Positions 51,430 to 60,711 of a stretch of 64,000 bases of DNA are shown piece after piece. The stretch lies in the NCBI GenBank assembly GCA_024516035.1, contig CM044961.1, forward strand, positions 33,273,225 to 33,337,224. Direction: 5' to 3'. The notes under the pieces were generated by a model. That model saw only the letters and a program-made list of their open reading frames with translations, was not told the DNA's origin and made no database searches. Position 1 is the stretch's first letter. The number at the start of each line of letters is the position of its first letter. Source of the stretch: Bactericera cockerelli (Eukaryota; Arthropoda; Insecta; Hemiptera; Triozidae). Position numbers and translations under genes: made by a program.

Positions 51430-54400
51430 TTGAACCCAAGTGCAAGTCGTGGTCCTAGTTCTAAGTTTTGCACCATGTGTAAAAGAAAAGGACATACAAA
51501 CCAGGATTGTTGGTTTTCAAAATCAAAGATCAAGGAAAACAAGAGAGAAAACGCCATGGTTGTTTCTGCACATAATGAAGTCTGTGACGATTGGTTCATT
51601 GATAGTGGTGCTACAGCTCACATTTGCAAAAATATTGACTATTTCAAGGATATGCAGCAAACAGAGGGTAAATATGTATCCATAGGAAATGGTCAACAGT
51701 TAAAAGTGGTTGGAATAGGTACCATTATTGCTGAAACTTATGATGGTGAGTCATGGATTCATACAACCTTAACCAATGTCAATTATGTACCAGAAATGGA
51801 GTACAATCTTTTTAGCACAAATGCAACTTTACTAAAAGGATATGATATGAAAGTGAATTTTGACAAATGGTCATTCACGCTCAATGGTGAAGTACGTGCC
51901 ATTGGAATCAGACAAGGTAAGATGTTCAAAATGAAATTGAGAATTAAAAAGTTAAATAATACAAATGAACAAGCCTATGTAAGCAAAGTGAGTATGTCAA
52001 AACACTCACTCTATGAATGGCACACCATACTTGGACATCAGAATATTGATATGGTAAAGCAAATTTTGAAAGAGAACAATATTTCTGTAAATAACTCTGA
52101 AACATTTTTCTGTGCTGCATGTATTCATGGTAAACAGCATCGTTTACCATTCAAAAATAGTACTACAGTTTCAAAGGATGTTGGAGACCTTGTTGTAGCA
52201 GATGTATGTGGACCAATGGAGGAGAATTCCATTGCTGGTTCCAGATATTTTCTTTTGATTAAAGATGATTACTCAAAACATAGGACAGTGTTCTTTATGA
52301 AAAATAAAGGAGAATCTAAACATAATATTACTTCTTACTTGAAAAAATTTGAAAACCTAACTGGCAGAAAAATTAAGATATTAAGAACAGATAACGGATT
52401 GGAAGAAGTAAACAGAGAAGTGAAAGAAGTGACAGATTCTCTTGGGATAACCCATCAGAAATCTTGCCCCTTTACACCACAGCAAAACGGGAAAGCTGAG
52501 AGGGATATTAGAACCATTGTTGAAGGAGCTCGGACATTATTGTTTGCCGCAAAACTGGAAAAGAAGTTCTGGGCTGAAGCTATAAATTACATGGTGTTTA
52601 CCCTAAACAATTCAGTCTGTACAAATAATGGCATCCCAATTGAAATTTTTAGTGGTGTTCCAAAAACAGATATTAGCCGTTTTCACCCATTTGGAAGTAC
52701 TGCATTTGTCCACATACCTAAAGTAAAACGGAAGAAGTGGGACAGCAAAAGTGACTGTGGTATATTCATGGGATATGATACAAATGTGAAGGGATACCGA
52801 GTTTATTCTTATAGTAAAAACAAAATTGAAATATCTAGAGATATCATGTTTGGCCCACTGGAATATGGCATTGAAAATAGTTTGCCTAATTCCAACAAGA
52901 GTGATGAAAATGGACAAATTGATATTCCAACACTCTCTTATCACAATCAAAGTGAGTCAGGTACTGTTTTTCTAAATAGTGATGTTGTAGTTCATGATCT
53001 CACAAACAATAATGTAAGTATTGGACAATCTAATGAATCCACATTTGTACAAGAACAAGACAGTGATGATAATGTTCAAATAATTGATAATATTGTTGAG
53101 GATGAGACTTGTGACCTACAAAATGGTTCACAACAGGATGAATCACAATCTTATGAAAATCATGAAGATGTACAATTGACCAACAATAATAATGGGGAAT
53201 ATCTTGTAACCAGATTGAGAGACAGAGGAGGTATCATGATGCCTCAAAAATACCAAGATTATGCTTTGATAACATCATACACTGAAGCCATGAATTCAAA
53301 TGAAAAGGAGAACTGGAAGGTTGCAATGGAAAAGGAGTTAAATGAACTAAAATCAAATAATACCTGGAAAGAAGTAATCAAAACCAAGGACATGAACATC
53401 GTAAGTTCAAAATGGGTGTTCAAGAAAAAATTTGATGGAAAAGAACCCGTTTACAAAGCTAGGCTTGTTGCCCGCGGCTTTCAACAATGTGAAGATTTTG
53501 AGTTCAATGACCTCTATGCACCTGTTGGAAAACTTCAGACATTGAGAATTTTGTTAGCTGTTACTGTAGCTAAAAAGTTGAAAGTTTATCAAATGGATGT
53601 CGTAGGAGCTTTTCTACATGGAGAGATTGATGAAGAAGTATTTATGGAAGTTCCGGAAGGTATGCAGCTTGATAAAAACAAGGTTTCTTTAAAACTCCAA
53701 AAATCAATTTATGGGTTGAAAAAATCCCCAAAGTATTGGTATGAAAAACTGAATATGTTCATTATAAATGAAGGATTTACCAGATCACAAAATGACATGT
53801 GTTTGTATGTTAAGGACCTTACATACATTCTTATATATGTTGATGACATTTTGATAATTTCATCAGATCATAGCAAGATTGATGAGTTGAAAGTGAAGTT
53901 CCAGCTTCAGTTCAAAATGAAAGATTTGGGAGAGGTATCAAAGTTTCTTGGAATGAAGATTAGTCAAGAAGGTGGAAGCTTATGCATCAACCAGACTGAT
54001 TATGTAATGAACTTGTTGACAAAATACAATATGAAGGATTGTAAACCAGTTTCGACTCCCATGGAACCAAATTTTGAGCATGAAGGGGAAGCTGATGAAC
54101 AGTATGAACATTTGTGTAGAAGCATCAATGGAGCCTTACTTTACCTATCAATGTGTAGCAGACCTGATATTACAGTGGCTGTAAATATTTTGTCCAGATT
54201 TCAACACAAGGCCAATGTTCAATTGTGGACAGCTCAAAAGCGAATTTTGAGATATCTCAAAGGAACAGCACATATGAGTTTGATGTACCCTGAACCAAGT
54301 GAAAATGTTATGGAGCTAAAATGTTATGCTGATGCAGACTGGGGTGGGGACAAATCATCTCGTAAATCAACTAGTGGTTATGTGTTCAAACTTAATGAAT

Positions 54401-54771
54401 GTTCTATTTTATGGCAATGTAAGAGACAAAAGTCAGTATCACTCTCAACAGCTGAGTCTGAGTATGTATCACTAAGTGAAGCTTCTAGTGACATAGTTTG
54501 GCTTTCTAATATCATGTTAGATTTAAAGTTAGATATTCCTAAACCTATTATTTTGTATGAAGACAACCAGGCAGCAATGAAAATGGTGGTAGGTCAAAAT
54601 AACCGTGCTAAACATATTGATATTCGATATCACTTTGTAAGAGAAAAGGTAGAAGAGGGACTTATTGAATTAAAATATTTAGATTCTAATTCTCAGATTG
54701 CTGACCTATTTACAAAACCATTACATAAACCAAGATTTATTGAACTTAGACAAAAAATTGGTATGACATGA
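51430..54771 (+). CDS. pol: Copia Pol: protease, integrase, reverse transcriptase, RNase H
   Basis: Of 1113 codons, the first 27 belong to the end of Gag: a second CCHC knuckle lies at Cys14, Cys17, His22, Cys27. The aspartic protease has DSGA at 58-61. The integrase zinc domain has His198, His203, Cys228, Cys231. The core triad is Asp258, Asp321, Glu357, with 35 residues between the last two (DD35E). Reverse transcriptase spans about 640-890 with YVDD at 803-806. RNase H spans about 960-1095 with Asp968, the STAESE motif near 1007 and Asp1045. The order integrase before RT defines Ty1/copia rather than Ty3. No internal stop is present and all catalytic residues I can identify are in place. 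The ATG at 51430 is simply the first after the frame break and probably not the native start. Pol would normally be made as part of a Gag-Pol polyprotein and act inside the particle, with integration in the nucleus. Confidence 0.95.
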   Translation: MNPSASRGPSSKFCTMCKRKGHTNQDCWFSKSKIKENKRENAMVVSAHNEVCDDWFIDSGATAHICKNIDYFKDMQQTEGKYVSIGNGQQLKVVGIGTIIAETYDGESWIHTTLTNVNYVPEMEYNLFSTNATLLKGYDMKVNFDKWSFTLNGEVRAIGIRQGKMFKMKLRIKKLNNTNEQAYVSKVSMSKHSLYEWHTILGHQNIDMVKQILKENNISVNNSETFFCAACIHGKQHRLPFKNSTTVSKDVGDLVVADVCGPMEENSIAGSRYFLLIKDDYSKHRTVFFMKNKGESKHNITSYLKKFENLTGRKIKILRTDNGLEEVNREVKEVTDSLGITHQKSCPFTPQQNGKAERDIRTIVEGARTLLFAAKLEKKFWAEAINYMVFTLNNSVCTNNGIPIEIFSGVPKTDISRFHPFGSTAFVHIPKVKRKKWDSKSDCGIFMGYDTNVKGYRVYSYSKNKIEISRDIMFGPLEYGIENSLPNSNKSDENGQIDIPTLSYHNQSESGTVFLNSDVVVHDLTNNNVSIGQSNESTFVQEQDSDDNVQIIDNIVEDETCDLQNGSQQDESQSYENHEDVQLTNNNNGEYLVTRLRDRGGIMMPQKYQDYALITSYTEAMNSNEKENWKVAMEKELNELKSNNTWKEVIKTKDMNIVSSKWVFKKKFDGKEPVYKARLVARGFQQCEDFEFNDLYAPVGKLQTLRILLAVTVAKKLKVYQMDVVGAFLHGEIDEEVFMEVPEGMQLDKNKVSLKLQKSIYGLKKSPKYWYEKLNMFIINEGFTRSQNDMCLYVKDLTYILIYVDDILIISSDHSKIDELKVKFQLQFKMKDLGEVSKFLGMKISQEGGSLCINQTDYVMNLLTKYNMKDCKPVSTPMEPNFEHEGEADEQYEHLCRSINGALLYLSMCSRPDITVAVNILSRFQHKANVQLWTAQKRILRYLKGTAHMSLMYPEPSENVMELKCYADADWGGDKSSRKSTSGYVFKLNECSILWQCKRQKSVSLSTAESEYVSLSEASSDIVWLSNIMLDLKLDIPKPIILYEDNQAAMKMVVGQNNRAKHIDIRYHFVREKVEEGLIELKYLDSNSQIADLFTKPLHKPRFIELRQKIGMT

Positions 54772-55196
54772 ATAAATAAATTAAATTAACATTCTTGTGT
54801 TAATTTGTTCATTGTATTTTTAAATATTACTCAATATATTTGTAATTTTTTCTAAAAAATGGTAAAATGTCCTAACTAGAATTAGAAGATATTTCTAACT
54901 GATGGTATATTTTTCATGTTTAAAATATCTAATTAAGTATTGTTACTTTTAACCTGTATTAAGATGTTTTCTTAAAAACCAAGCTTTATTTTTGGATTGT
55001 TTAAAATTTTGTATCTGAAATAATTTCATAATTCAGAGTAGGCATTGTAAATTGTAACTATGTATAATTTATTTTACCTATGTAGTAACTACTGTGTTCA
55101 GAAATTAAATTTTAGGCTTCTTACTGGCAAAGGTTTTTATCTCAGGGGGAGCATACTAATTTTATATTAATTTCAGTGGCGTCGCGTTTTTCATTT
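54772..55196 (+). other. Copia 3' non-coding region
   Basis: AT-rich, without frames. A second purine-rich tract (caggggga) lies at 55143-55150, which may be a secondary plus-strand primer. The ATG near 55176 opens only a spurious frame into the LTR. Confidence 0.6.
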
Positions 55197-55204
55197 AGGG
55201 GGAG
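55197..55204 (+). other. Polypurine tract
   Basis: Agggggag immediately before the 3' LTR, the expected plus-strand priming site. Confidence 0.85.
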
Positions 55205-55459
55205 TGTTGAAAGAAAATTAAACACGCGCCTCCGACACTGGAGAATAATGTGGGAGTTGACCACTACTAGCATGAAGCGCCACCATATTGTTTTAGGCGG
55301 TAGTTTCAAATGTTGTCTAAAAATGTGTTCCTGTTTTTTCCTGAAAGTTCTGTTAAAATTGTTTTTGCTCTGATTGAATATAATAAAAGTTTTCCATCCT
55401 GATTATAAATAAATGTCAGTCGTTTTATTTAAGTCACTCAACCACCAAATTCTGCAACA
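55205..55459 (+). repeat. 3' LTR of copia element
   Basis: 255 bp, reading the same as the 5' LTR. Followed by the ATTAT target duplication at 55460-55464. Confidence 0.95.
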
Positions 55460-55687
55460 ATTATTTTTATTGGGACACCGGCCATGAGAAAAAACCTTAA
55501 TGGTGACAAAATGCCAGGTTTTAGCTAGTATAGAAATAAAATAATGATATCCAATTATAAAATATGCTCATAACATGTACATAATCACAATAAAATAATA
55601 ATACTATGTAAATTAAAATATATTTCTTTTGAGAAACCAAAAATAACAAAGAAATAAACTAATAGCCAGCAGAAAATGAAGATGGGG

Positions 55688-55780
55688 CATGGAATACACC
55701 AGTTTTCATGAAATTGCAAAAGTTAAGCAATGTCTAACGGGGTTGAACATGGATTAGTGAATGTTATTATGTATTTGTAA
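55688..55780 (+). mobile_element. Old 5S-headed SINE fragment
   Basis: Gcatggaatacaccagtttt, catgaaattgcaaaagttaa, gcaatgtctaacggggttga, acatggattagtgaatg parallel 5S rRNA and the longer SINE-F head, with many substitutions. A possible body remnant lies at 56335. Confidence 0.5.
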
Positions 55781-56324
55781 TCCTTCATGACAATTTATAT
55801 ACTGCTGTGGCTAATTAGAATTGCTGGGTTGTTTGCTTTGAGAATTATTACCAAAAAACATTGTTATACTTAAATTAAAACAAAATTGACTTGTTAAGAC
55901 TAGTGAAATTATAAAACACAATAGTGTGGAACACTTTTTTTAAATAGATATAAAATTAACTCAAAATTTAAGGGCCTTCATAGTAATAAGGTGGTAGAGA
56001 GAGCACAATAGTTATTATTGTTATTATGAACAGTGCACAGTAAATTGGCCAATTAATTTTAAATCAAGTAATCAGGAAACATGTCACAAAGTAAACATCA
56101 TTTTTTAGTGTGGCAGAACCACCTATCAGTGAAATATTCATTTTATAATGAATATTTATATTTTATAAAGTATTGTACATCTAAATAAAATCCACAGAGT
56201 GAAAAATTTCACTATCTAGCACTATGCATTCAGCTGTTTCTTTGCTTGAACCAGAACCTTTTTTTAGCCAACCTATGGTCAAGAGATCTTGAGCATAAAA
56301 AATTCTGTTTCCCTTGACACATGA

Positions 56325-56435
56325 GACTAGCATTCATGGTCCTGCTTTGGCTTGGCTAGGCTAGGTGAGATTAATATGGGTAGCTGGTATGATTCCAAGT
56401 GAACTGAAGGTGTTAATCCCACTGAAGGTCCAGGA
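56325..56435 (+). mobile_element. Old SINE-E/F body fragment
   Basis: Gcattcatggtcctgctttg, ggctaggctaggtgagatta, atatgggtagctggtatgat, tccaagtgaactgaaggtgt follow the shared E/F central body. Confidence 0.55.
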
Positions 56436-56639
56436 ACAGCAGAGTGCAGAAAGTTCATTAGGGTCCAAGTGGATGTCTCTAGAAATGGATGGTTATTGTC
56501 AGATGAAAAAGGTGATCCAGTATTAACTGCTTCTTGTCCTCTCCTTTCCTTCTGTCACGATTTAGACAAACTTAAGAACTATTTTTTGAAACATCTCGAA
56601 AGCAAATTTGGAGTTCAGAAATGACAAAGTAAACACTTT

Positions 56640-57050
56640 CATAGTTATAAAAAAGATGTTCAAAACTAATTAAAATATTATTTGTATTTAAAATATGTTC
56701 AAATAAATGAAATACCTATTATATTTAAGAGAATTATTAATTATTTAAAACAATTCACAATTTGTCACAAAAATATCACAATTTCTGAATTTCCTTCAAC
56801 AATTGTTGATAAAACTCGTCCTTTAAAGGACGAGTTTTATCTAAACACTTCCAGTAGTTATAAAAAAGATCAAAACTAATTAAAATGATATTTGTATTTA
56901 AAAATGTTCAAAACTAAATGAAATACCTAATATTTAAAAGAAATATTAATTATTTAAAACAATTTACAATCACCATATCACCAATATCACAATGATTCTG
57001 AAATTACGAAAGATCAAAGATGGCGTCTTCAACAAAGGACGCGTTTTATG
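56640..57050. repeat. Tandem duplication of about 200 bp
   Basis: Gttataaaaaagatgttcaa, aactaattaaaatattattt, aatgaaatacctattatatt and ttaattatttaaaacaattc recur about 210 bp later with scattered changes, inside the large element. Confidence 0.7.
56808..56841. repeat. 34-bp perfect palindrome
   Basis: The arm gataaaactcgtccttt is immediately followed by its exact reverse complement. The second copy of the surrounding duplication (near 57030) shows only one arm (ggacgcgttttat), so the palindrome arose in or was lost from one copy. Confidence 0.85.
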
Positions 57051-57326
57051 TAAACTGGAAAAATATGGAACATTTCCAGCTGACTGGTCAACTGACTAAA
57101 TTCTAGTTATGTCCTAGCTGGAGAGAGTCGTTATATTTCCAGCTGACTGCCCAGGTGACTGAGTCTAGATGGATTTTTGTTGGAAATATCCAGGTGGCTG
57201 GTCAACTGATTTAATCCATGATGGAAAAATCCAGCTGTCGGGACAGTTGGAGGTCCAGTTGACTTTATACACCTGGATATTTCCACCTTAAATCCAGACT
57301 GGAAGTCAACTGCCGTGCTGTCTGGG
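57050..57326. repeat. Right subterminal repeats of the large element
   Basis: Tttccagctgactggtcaac, tttccagctgactgcccagg, tatccaggtggctggtcaac, atccagctgtcgggacagtt, gactggaagtcaactgccgt. They mirror the set at 49330-49545. Confidence 0.75.
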
Positions 57327-57929
57327 TACTGATACGATTTGAATTGAATTTTTTTGAATGATTTTAAAATGTATCGCATCGAAATACAAGTCTTTGTCTA
57401 TGCCGTTTGATTCAGAGTACAGCAAATCAAGGTAACGCCCAAGTAGCTAAAACACAAGATGTGTAGGTTCTGAGTTTTTGGAAACACTCAGCTTCATCGT
57501 GTATTTCTAGACCGGAACAACCACGGAGGCCAACCATATACTGGAGGTCAAGGGTTCAATTCCCCGTGGAAGTTTTTTTTCCAGACTGGACATAAAGGCA
57601 ATCATAATTTTAAATGCTCGACTTTTTTTTAGGTAGGTACATCGGGGGGATGATTAAAAGAATGTACCTAATTACTAATTATTATTTTTTTTTACTTTTT
57701 CCTATCACTCAATGATAGAAAAAAGATTTTGTACAAAATGTTCCTGTATTATGTATTTATTTATAGTGTAAATTTATTTGTACAAATACAGGCTTTAAAT
57801 AAATAAATAAATAAATAAAATGACGGGTCATCCATTTTACAATGTGAAGGACCACTATGTTAAATAAAAGGCTCATTACCTCAGAGGTAAACTAAGAAAG
57901 ACAGGTGCATCTGATTCACCTACATCAAA
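57327..57929. other. No gene; tRNA-like remnant and (taaa)n tract
   Basis: At 57515-57575, caaccacggaggccaaccat, atactggaggtcaagggttc, aattccccgtgg is tRNA-like. At 57790, aataaataaataaataaata follows caggctttaa and may be a LINE tail. Confidence 0.4.
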
Positions 57930-58169
57930 ATTATGAGCGCACGAATAGTTCAGTGGTTAAGCACTCGCTTGCCATGCGGTAGGTCCCTAGTTCGAACCCC
58001 GCACCGACAAAAATTTGTATTCAAAACTTGGTTACAGTTTTTTGTAAGGGATACCTTCCGGTGCGCTCGTGTTGACCCAGCACCAAAATCAGAAGTATCA
58101 GACCACAAGCTTCTACAGTAGCTCCTATTTATGACTACGAAATAAATTAAAAAAGGCTGTGAAACACTC

Positions 58170-58210
<41 letters not shown>
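57930..58210 (+). mobile_element. SINE-G copy, full length with long poly(A)
   Basis: Head atgagcgcacgaatagttca, actcgcttgccatgcggtag, B-box tagttcgaaccccgcaccga. Body taagggataccttccggtgc. A 30-40 bp deletion removes the middle of the element. 3' end ctacgaaataaattaaaaaa, ggctgtgaaacactcatctt and about 36 A. It lies in the first intron of the gene on the opposite strand, ending about 24 bp from the splice donor. Confidence 0.9.
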
Positions 58211-58234
58211 ACACACATTCACACAAAATCTTAC

Positions 58235-58360
58235 CTGAATATTCGACCGCCGCACTTCAGTGTAGACCCAGTTGTCGGTGGAGAAAGCGATGGCCAGGAG
58301 AACCGTCGAAATGATGGCGGCAATCGTCGCCAGAGACAGGGTGACAGCACTGCAAGCCAT
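58235..58360 (-). CDS. First coding exon of a probable claudin-like membrane protein (partial)
   Basis: Read on the minus strand, ATG at 58360-58358 sits in a strong Kozak context (atcgccatggct) and opens 42 codons. These end exactly at a consensus donor (CAG, then gtaagat at 58234), phase 0. The peptide starts MACSAVTLSLATIAAI, has one hydrophobic helix (about residues 5-26), then IAFSTDNWVYTEVRRS. A first transmembrane helix followed by a short extracellular segment with a Trp is typical of claudin/PMP22/LHFPL-like four-helix proteins. I cannot name the family member. Codon use is GC-rich (many gcc, ctg, atc, acc) unlike the surrounding AT-rich DNA. The remaining exons would lie towards lower coordinates on the minus strand but I do not find them in this window. 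The longer upstream frame (from 58384) uses no ATG. Alternative: a retained exon of a pseudogene. Confidence 0.7.
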
Positions 58361-58470
58361 GGCGATTTTAACACTCAACACCACTGATCAAAACACACAG
58401 AGTAACACTCGGAAAACACTCAAGGTACCTCAGTGGTACTAGCGAGTGGAATATCGAGAAAATTAAATTA
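58361..58470 (-). promoter_or_regulatory. Candidate 5' UTR and start region of the exon
   Basis: On the minus strand, ttttgatcagtggtgttgag contains TCAGT, the arthropod initiator core, about 30 bp before the ATG. A second gagtgttttccgagtgttac lies upstream. No TATA box is obvious. An initiator this close would give a very short leader, so the assignment is tentative. Confidence 0.25.
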
Positions 58471-59428
58471 GAAAAAACTGGCGAAAATATAATATTAGAA
58501 ACAAATAGTTACTTTAAATTCAAAATAAGGAAAAGATAAATAAATTAGAAGCAAATAGATTAAATCCAAGACACGTAGAATATTTAGGTATTCTAGGTAC
58601 CTGTTTTGGAACGAAAGAAATGTGTATTAGCAAAAGTAGAACGTCTTAACCATGGAGAATGCACGCAAATACGCTTCGCCAAAACACTTGGGTTACTACT
58701 CACTTTGCAACTAAAAGAAAAATCAAAACAAATTTTATTGCAAAAAATTACCACGTCAATTATCGCGCTTCGCCGAGTAGTAAAGATAAAATTACAAGAC
58801 CAAATAGCTGGTATTTTAAGACCACAAAATGGTAGTTAATACACAGAGCCTGAAAAAAATAAACGCTGGACTTTCCAATACACGTCACACAGGTAGAGTT
58901 AATCCAAAGGGTTTCTGGTCATTTTTGTTGGCGAAAAACTGTGCGGAAATTTTAATAAAAAAAATATTTCACAATTGTTTGAATTAATTTTTGCAAAAAT
59001 TGCTGTCAAAAATCCGGGTTAACTTTGGTTGCACTAGAAAAAAATACTCAAACTTTATGGCGAAATCTTGAGAAAAAAAAAATAACGTCGATTTCTTGTT
59101 CAGTTCTAACTGGCTCAACACTGACTTGGCTCACTTGGTTCTTGGGTTCCTGAATCTGGTGCTCGCGTCTTGCTTAGTCTCAGGTAGTTCTTAAGGTTCG
59201 AACCTAGAACCTACCCAGTTCTTGATGGAATGTCTTGGATAAGACAGTGGCGGATCGTGAAATTTCAAGATGGGGGGGAATGGGGTGCCGTCCGTTTGCT
59301 TTTTTTTCCTGTAAAGATTGTCTGCAACAGATTGCCACAAACAAGATTTAGATAGGATACAATCATCTGGATACATTATAAATATCTCCTGGATATTACG
59401 AGATAACCACAGCTCACTGTATGCCGAC
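58471..59428. other. Region upstream of the exon, no gene recognised
   Basis: AT-rich. Frame 58606-58839 (77 codons) has a basic composition and no recognised domain. From about 59090 to 59200 composition is more balanced (aactggctcaacactgactt, ggctcacttggttcttgggt), possibly an upstream non-coding exon. Confidence 0.35.
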
Positions 59429-59575
59429 TTGTCCCGGTAGCCGACAGTGGTAAAGACGGCACTCTGGGAATCCAAAGATTCTAAAGTTCGTGGGTTCGAA
59501 ATCCAGGATTCTTACCACATAATAATGGGACTTTAATAGTCCTAATCGGGCAGTATAAATAAGGCAATATTATTA
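59429..59575 (+). mobile_element. SINE-C copy with internal deletion
   Basis: Tgtcccggtagccgacagtg, cactctgggaatccaaagat, cgtgggttcgaaatccagga. Then a direct jump to ttcttaccacataataatgg, and taatcgggcagtataaataa. The tgacaagttatcctccc section and the gtcttgggcttactg section are missing. Confidence 0.85.
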
Positions 59576-59589
59576 TCATCATTATCACA

Positions 59590-59865
59590 CCGACCGACCT
59601 CTATTAAATCTATTTAGTGACCAGTTTGATTCTATTTGATTTTAACGTCCTGATTTGAGATAGTCAAAACAGGACAGGAGCGAATTCCCGTCCTGGGAAT
59701 CGTACCAGATACCCACATTAACCTCACCCAGCCTGGGTAGGTTAGGAAATGCCAGCTTCTCGTGCTCGGAGGTAACAAAAAGTCTGCCCCAATCGGGAAT
59801 CGAACTAAGGATCTCTGGACTACGGGCAGTAGTCACAGCCGTTACGCCACGGAGGCTAGCCAGAA
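59590..59865 (-). mobile_element. SINE-E copy, near full length
   Basis: Reversed 3' part gaccgacctctattaaatct, ttaacgtcctgatttgagat, body cctcacccagcctgggtagg, ccagcttctcgtgctcggag, B-box cgggaatcgaactaaggatc, head gttacgccacggaggctagc. Confidence 0.85.
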
Positions 59866-59919
59866 ACCACATTATAAAACAGGATTGAAGGTTAGCTAGC
59901 CCATTGCAGAAACGCCCTC

Positions 59920-60015
59920 AAGTCGGGGGGTTTTACCCTCCATTCGCTGGGAATCGTACCAGCTACCCACATTAAACTCACCCAGCCTGGGTAGGGACGG
60001 AAATGCCAGTCTATT
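59920..60015 (-). mobile_element. SINE-E body fragment
   Basis: Tcaagtcggggggttttacc, ctccattcgctgggaatcgt, accagctacccacattaaac, cctgggtagggacggaaatg. The head is missing. Confidence 0.75.
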
Positions 60016-60084
60016 AATTTCGGCCTTAATAATTCTGGCCCCATACCTGGTTACGCCACTGATACTCTCTATCTCACTTCACCT

Positions 60085-60185
60085 GTTTCCTCTCTCTCTG
60101 TTTCTAGAGAAGGGCATTCTATCTGCTAGTCTTCCTCTCGCTCTACCAATACTCTCTCTCTCTCTCTGTCTCTATCTCTCACTCT
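60085..60185. repeat. (TC)n-rich tract
   Basis: Ctctctctctgtttctagag and actctctctctctctctgtc. Simple-sequence DNA. Confidence 0.8.
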
Positions 60186-60447
60186 TCATGTCATATGGTA
60201 CTTCCATGCTTTCTTTACATTTTTTTCAAGACTTCAAGTCTCAACTTTCTATTTCATCTGATTCTAAGTTCTGGAAACTATTCCAAACTTCTCAGGTTTT
60301 TTCCTATGTTAAATTTAAAAAATAGACAGAATTTTTTTATTTTTTATATTACAGTATTGGCGCGTAATTTGAGGTAGAAATACACTGCTCTGGGATGTTT
60401 AACAGAATTAACAAAAAACACACCAATTTTTAAACTAGAAGAATATT

Positions 60448-60622
60448 TATTTTGGTTTAACGTCGCTTTCAACTGCATGGTCATATCACGGCATGGTCAC
60501 CTCCATTCGTAGGAAACTCATAGACTTAACCTCACCCAGCCTGGGTTGTGCCAGAATGCCAGCAACACAAAGTCTTCAATTCGCTGGATGTTGCTTAGCT
60601 TCGATGATCCTGCGAGAACTAA
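60448..60622 (-). mobile_element. SINE-F copy
   Basis: Tttggtttaacgtcgctttc, aactgcatggtcatatcacg, body cctcacccagcctgggttgt, reversed 5S part gttgcttagcttcgatgatc, ctgcgagaact. It stops before the start of the 5S-like head. Confidence 0.85.
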
Positions 60623-60711
60623 GATGACCTTTTTAAAGATTATTGTCCGAGATTTTCAATGTTGATAGCTCAATTTCTAATTTATTTGTTTTGTTTTTTT
60701 TTTTTTTTTTT

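Larger units (their letters stand above)
50451..55459 (+). mobile_element. Ty1/copia LTR retrotransposon, 5009 bp
   Basis: Two 255-bp LTRs that read identical (TGTTG...CAACA), a 5-bp target duplication ATTAT at 50446-50450 and 55460-55464, an initiator-tRNA-type primer-binding site, gag, pol in the order protease, integrase, RT, RNase H, and a polypurine tract. Identity of the LTRs implies a very young insertion. The only visible defect is the one-base offset between gag and pol. Confidence 0.97.
50094..55528 (+). mobile_element. Probable non-autonomous Helitron, interrupted by SINE-A and copia
   Basis: 5' side TCTCTATATATATAAAAC preceded by A. 3' side a 7-bp stem (aaaacct, 18-nt loop, aggtttt), then ag and CTAG followed by T at 55529. 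These match Helitron rules (TC start, hairpin plus CTRR, A|T insertion). The start could be 50096 instead. Without its insertions it would be a few hundred bp. The ends share no sequence with the element at 27990, so it is another family. Confidence 0.55.
49327..57326. mobile_element. Large DNA element with inverted ends, host of the nest
   Basis: Left end cccagacagcacagtcaact plus gga. Right end is the inverted copy (ggaagtcaactgccgtgctg plus tctggg, ending 57326). TA on both sides fits a TA target. Both subterminal regions are filled with diverged copies of ccagctgactggtcaactga or its complement. Without the copia insertion (5014 bp with its duplication) it would be about 3 kb. I see no transposase frame, so it looks non-autonomous and its superfamily is unresolved. 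Confidence 0.65.

Noticed and set aside
58235..58384. Longer start (from 58384) for the host exon
   Set aside because: The codon at 58384 is GTG. The first ATG, at 58360, has a strong Kozak context.
58606..58839. 77-codon frame upstream of the claudin-like exon
   Set aside because: Opposite strand to the exon, no domain, AT-rich codon use, no splice sites seen.
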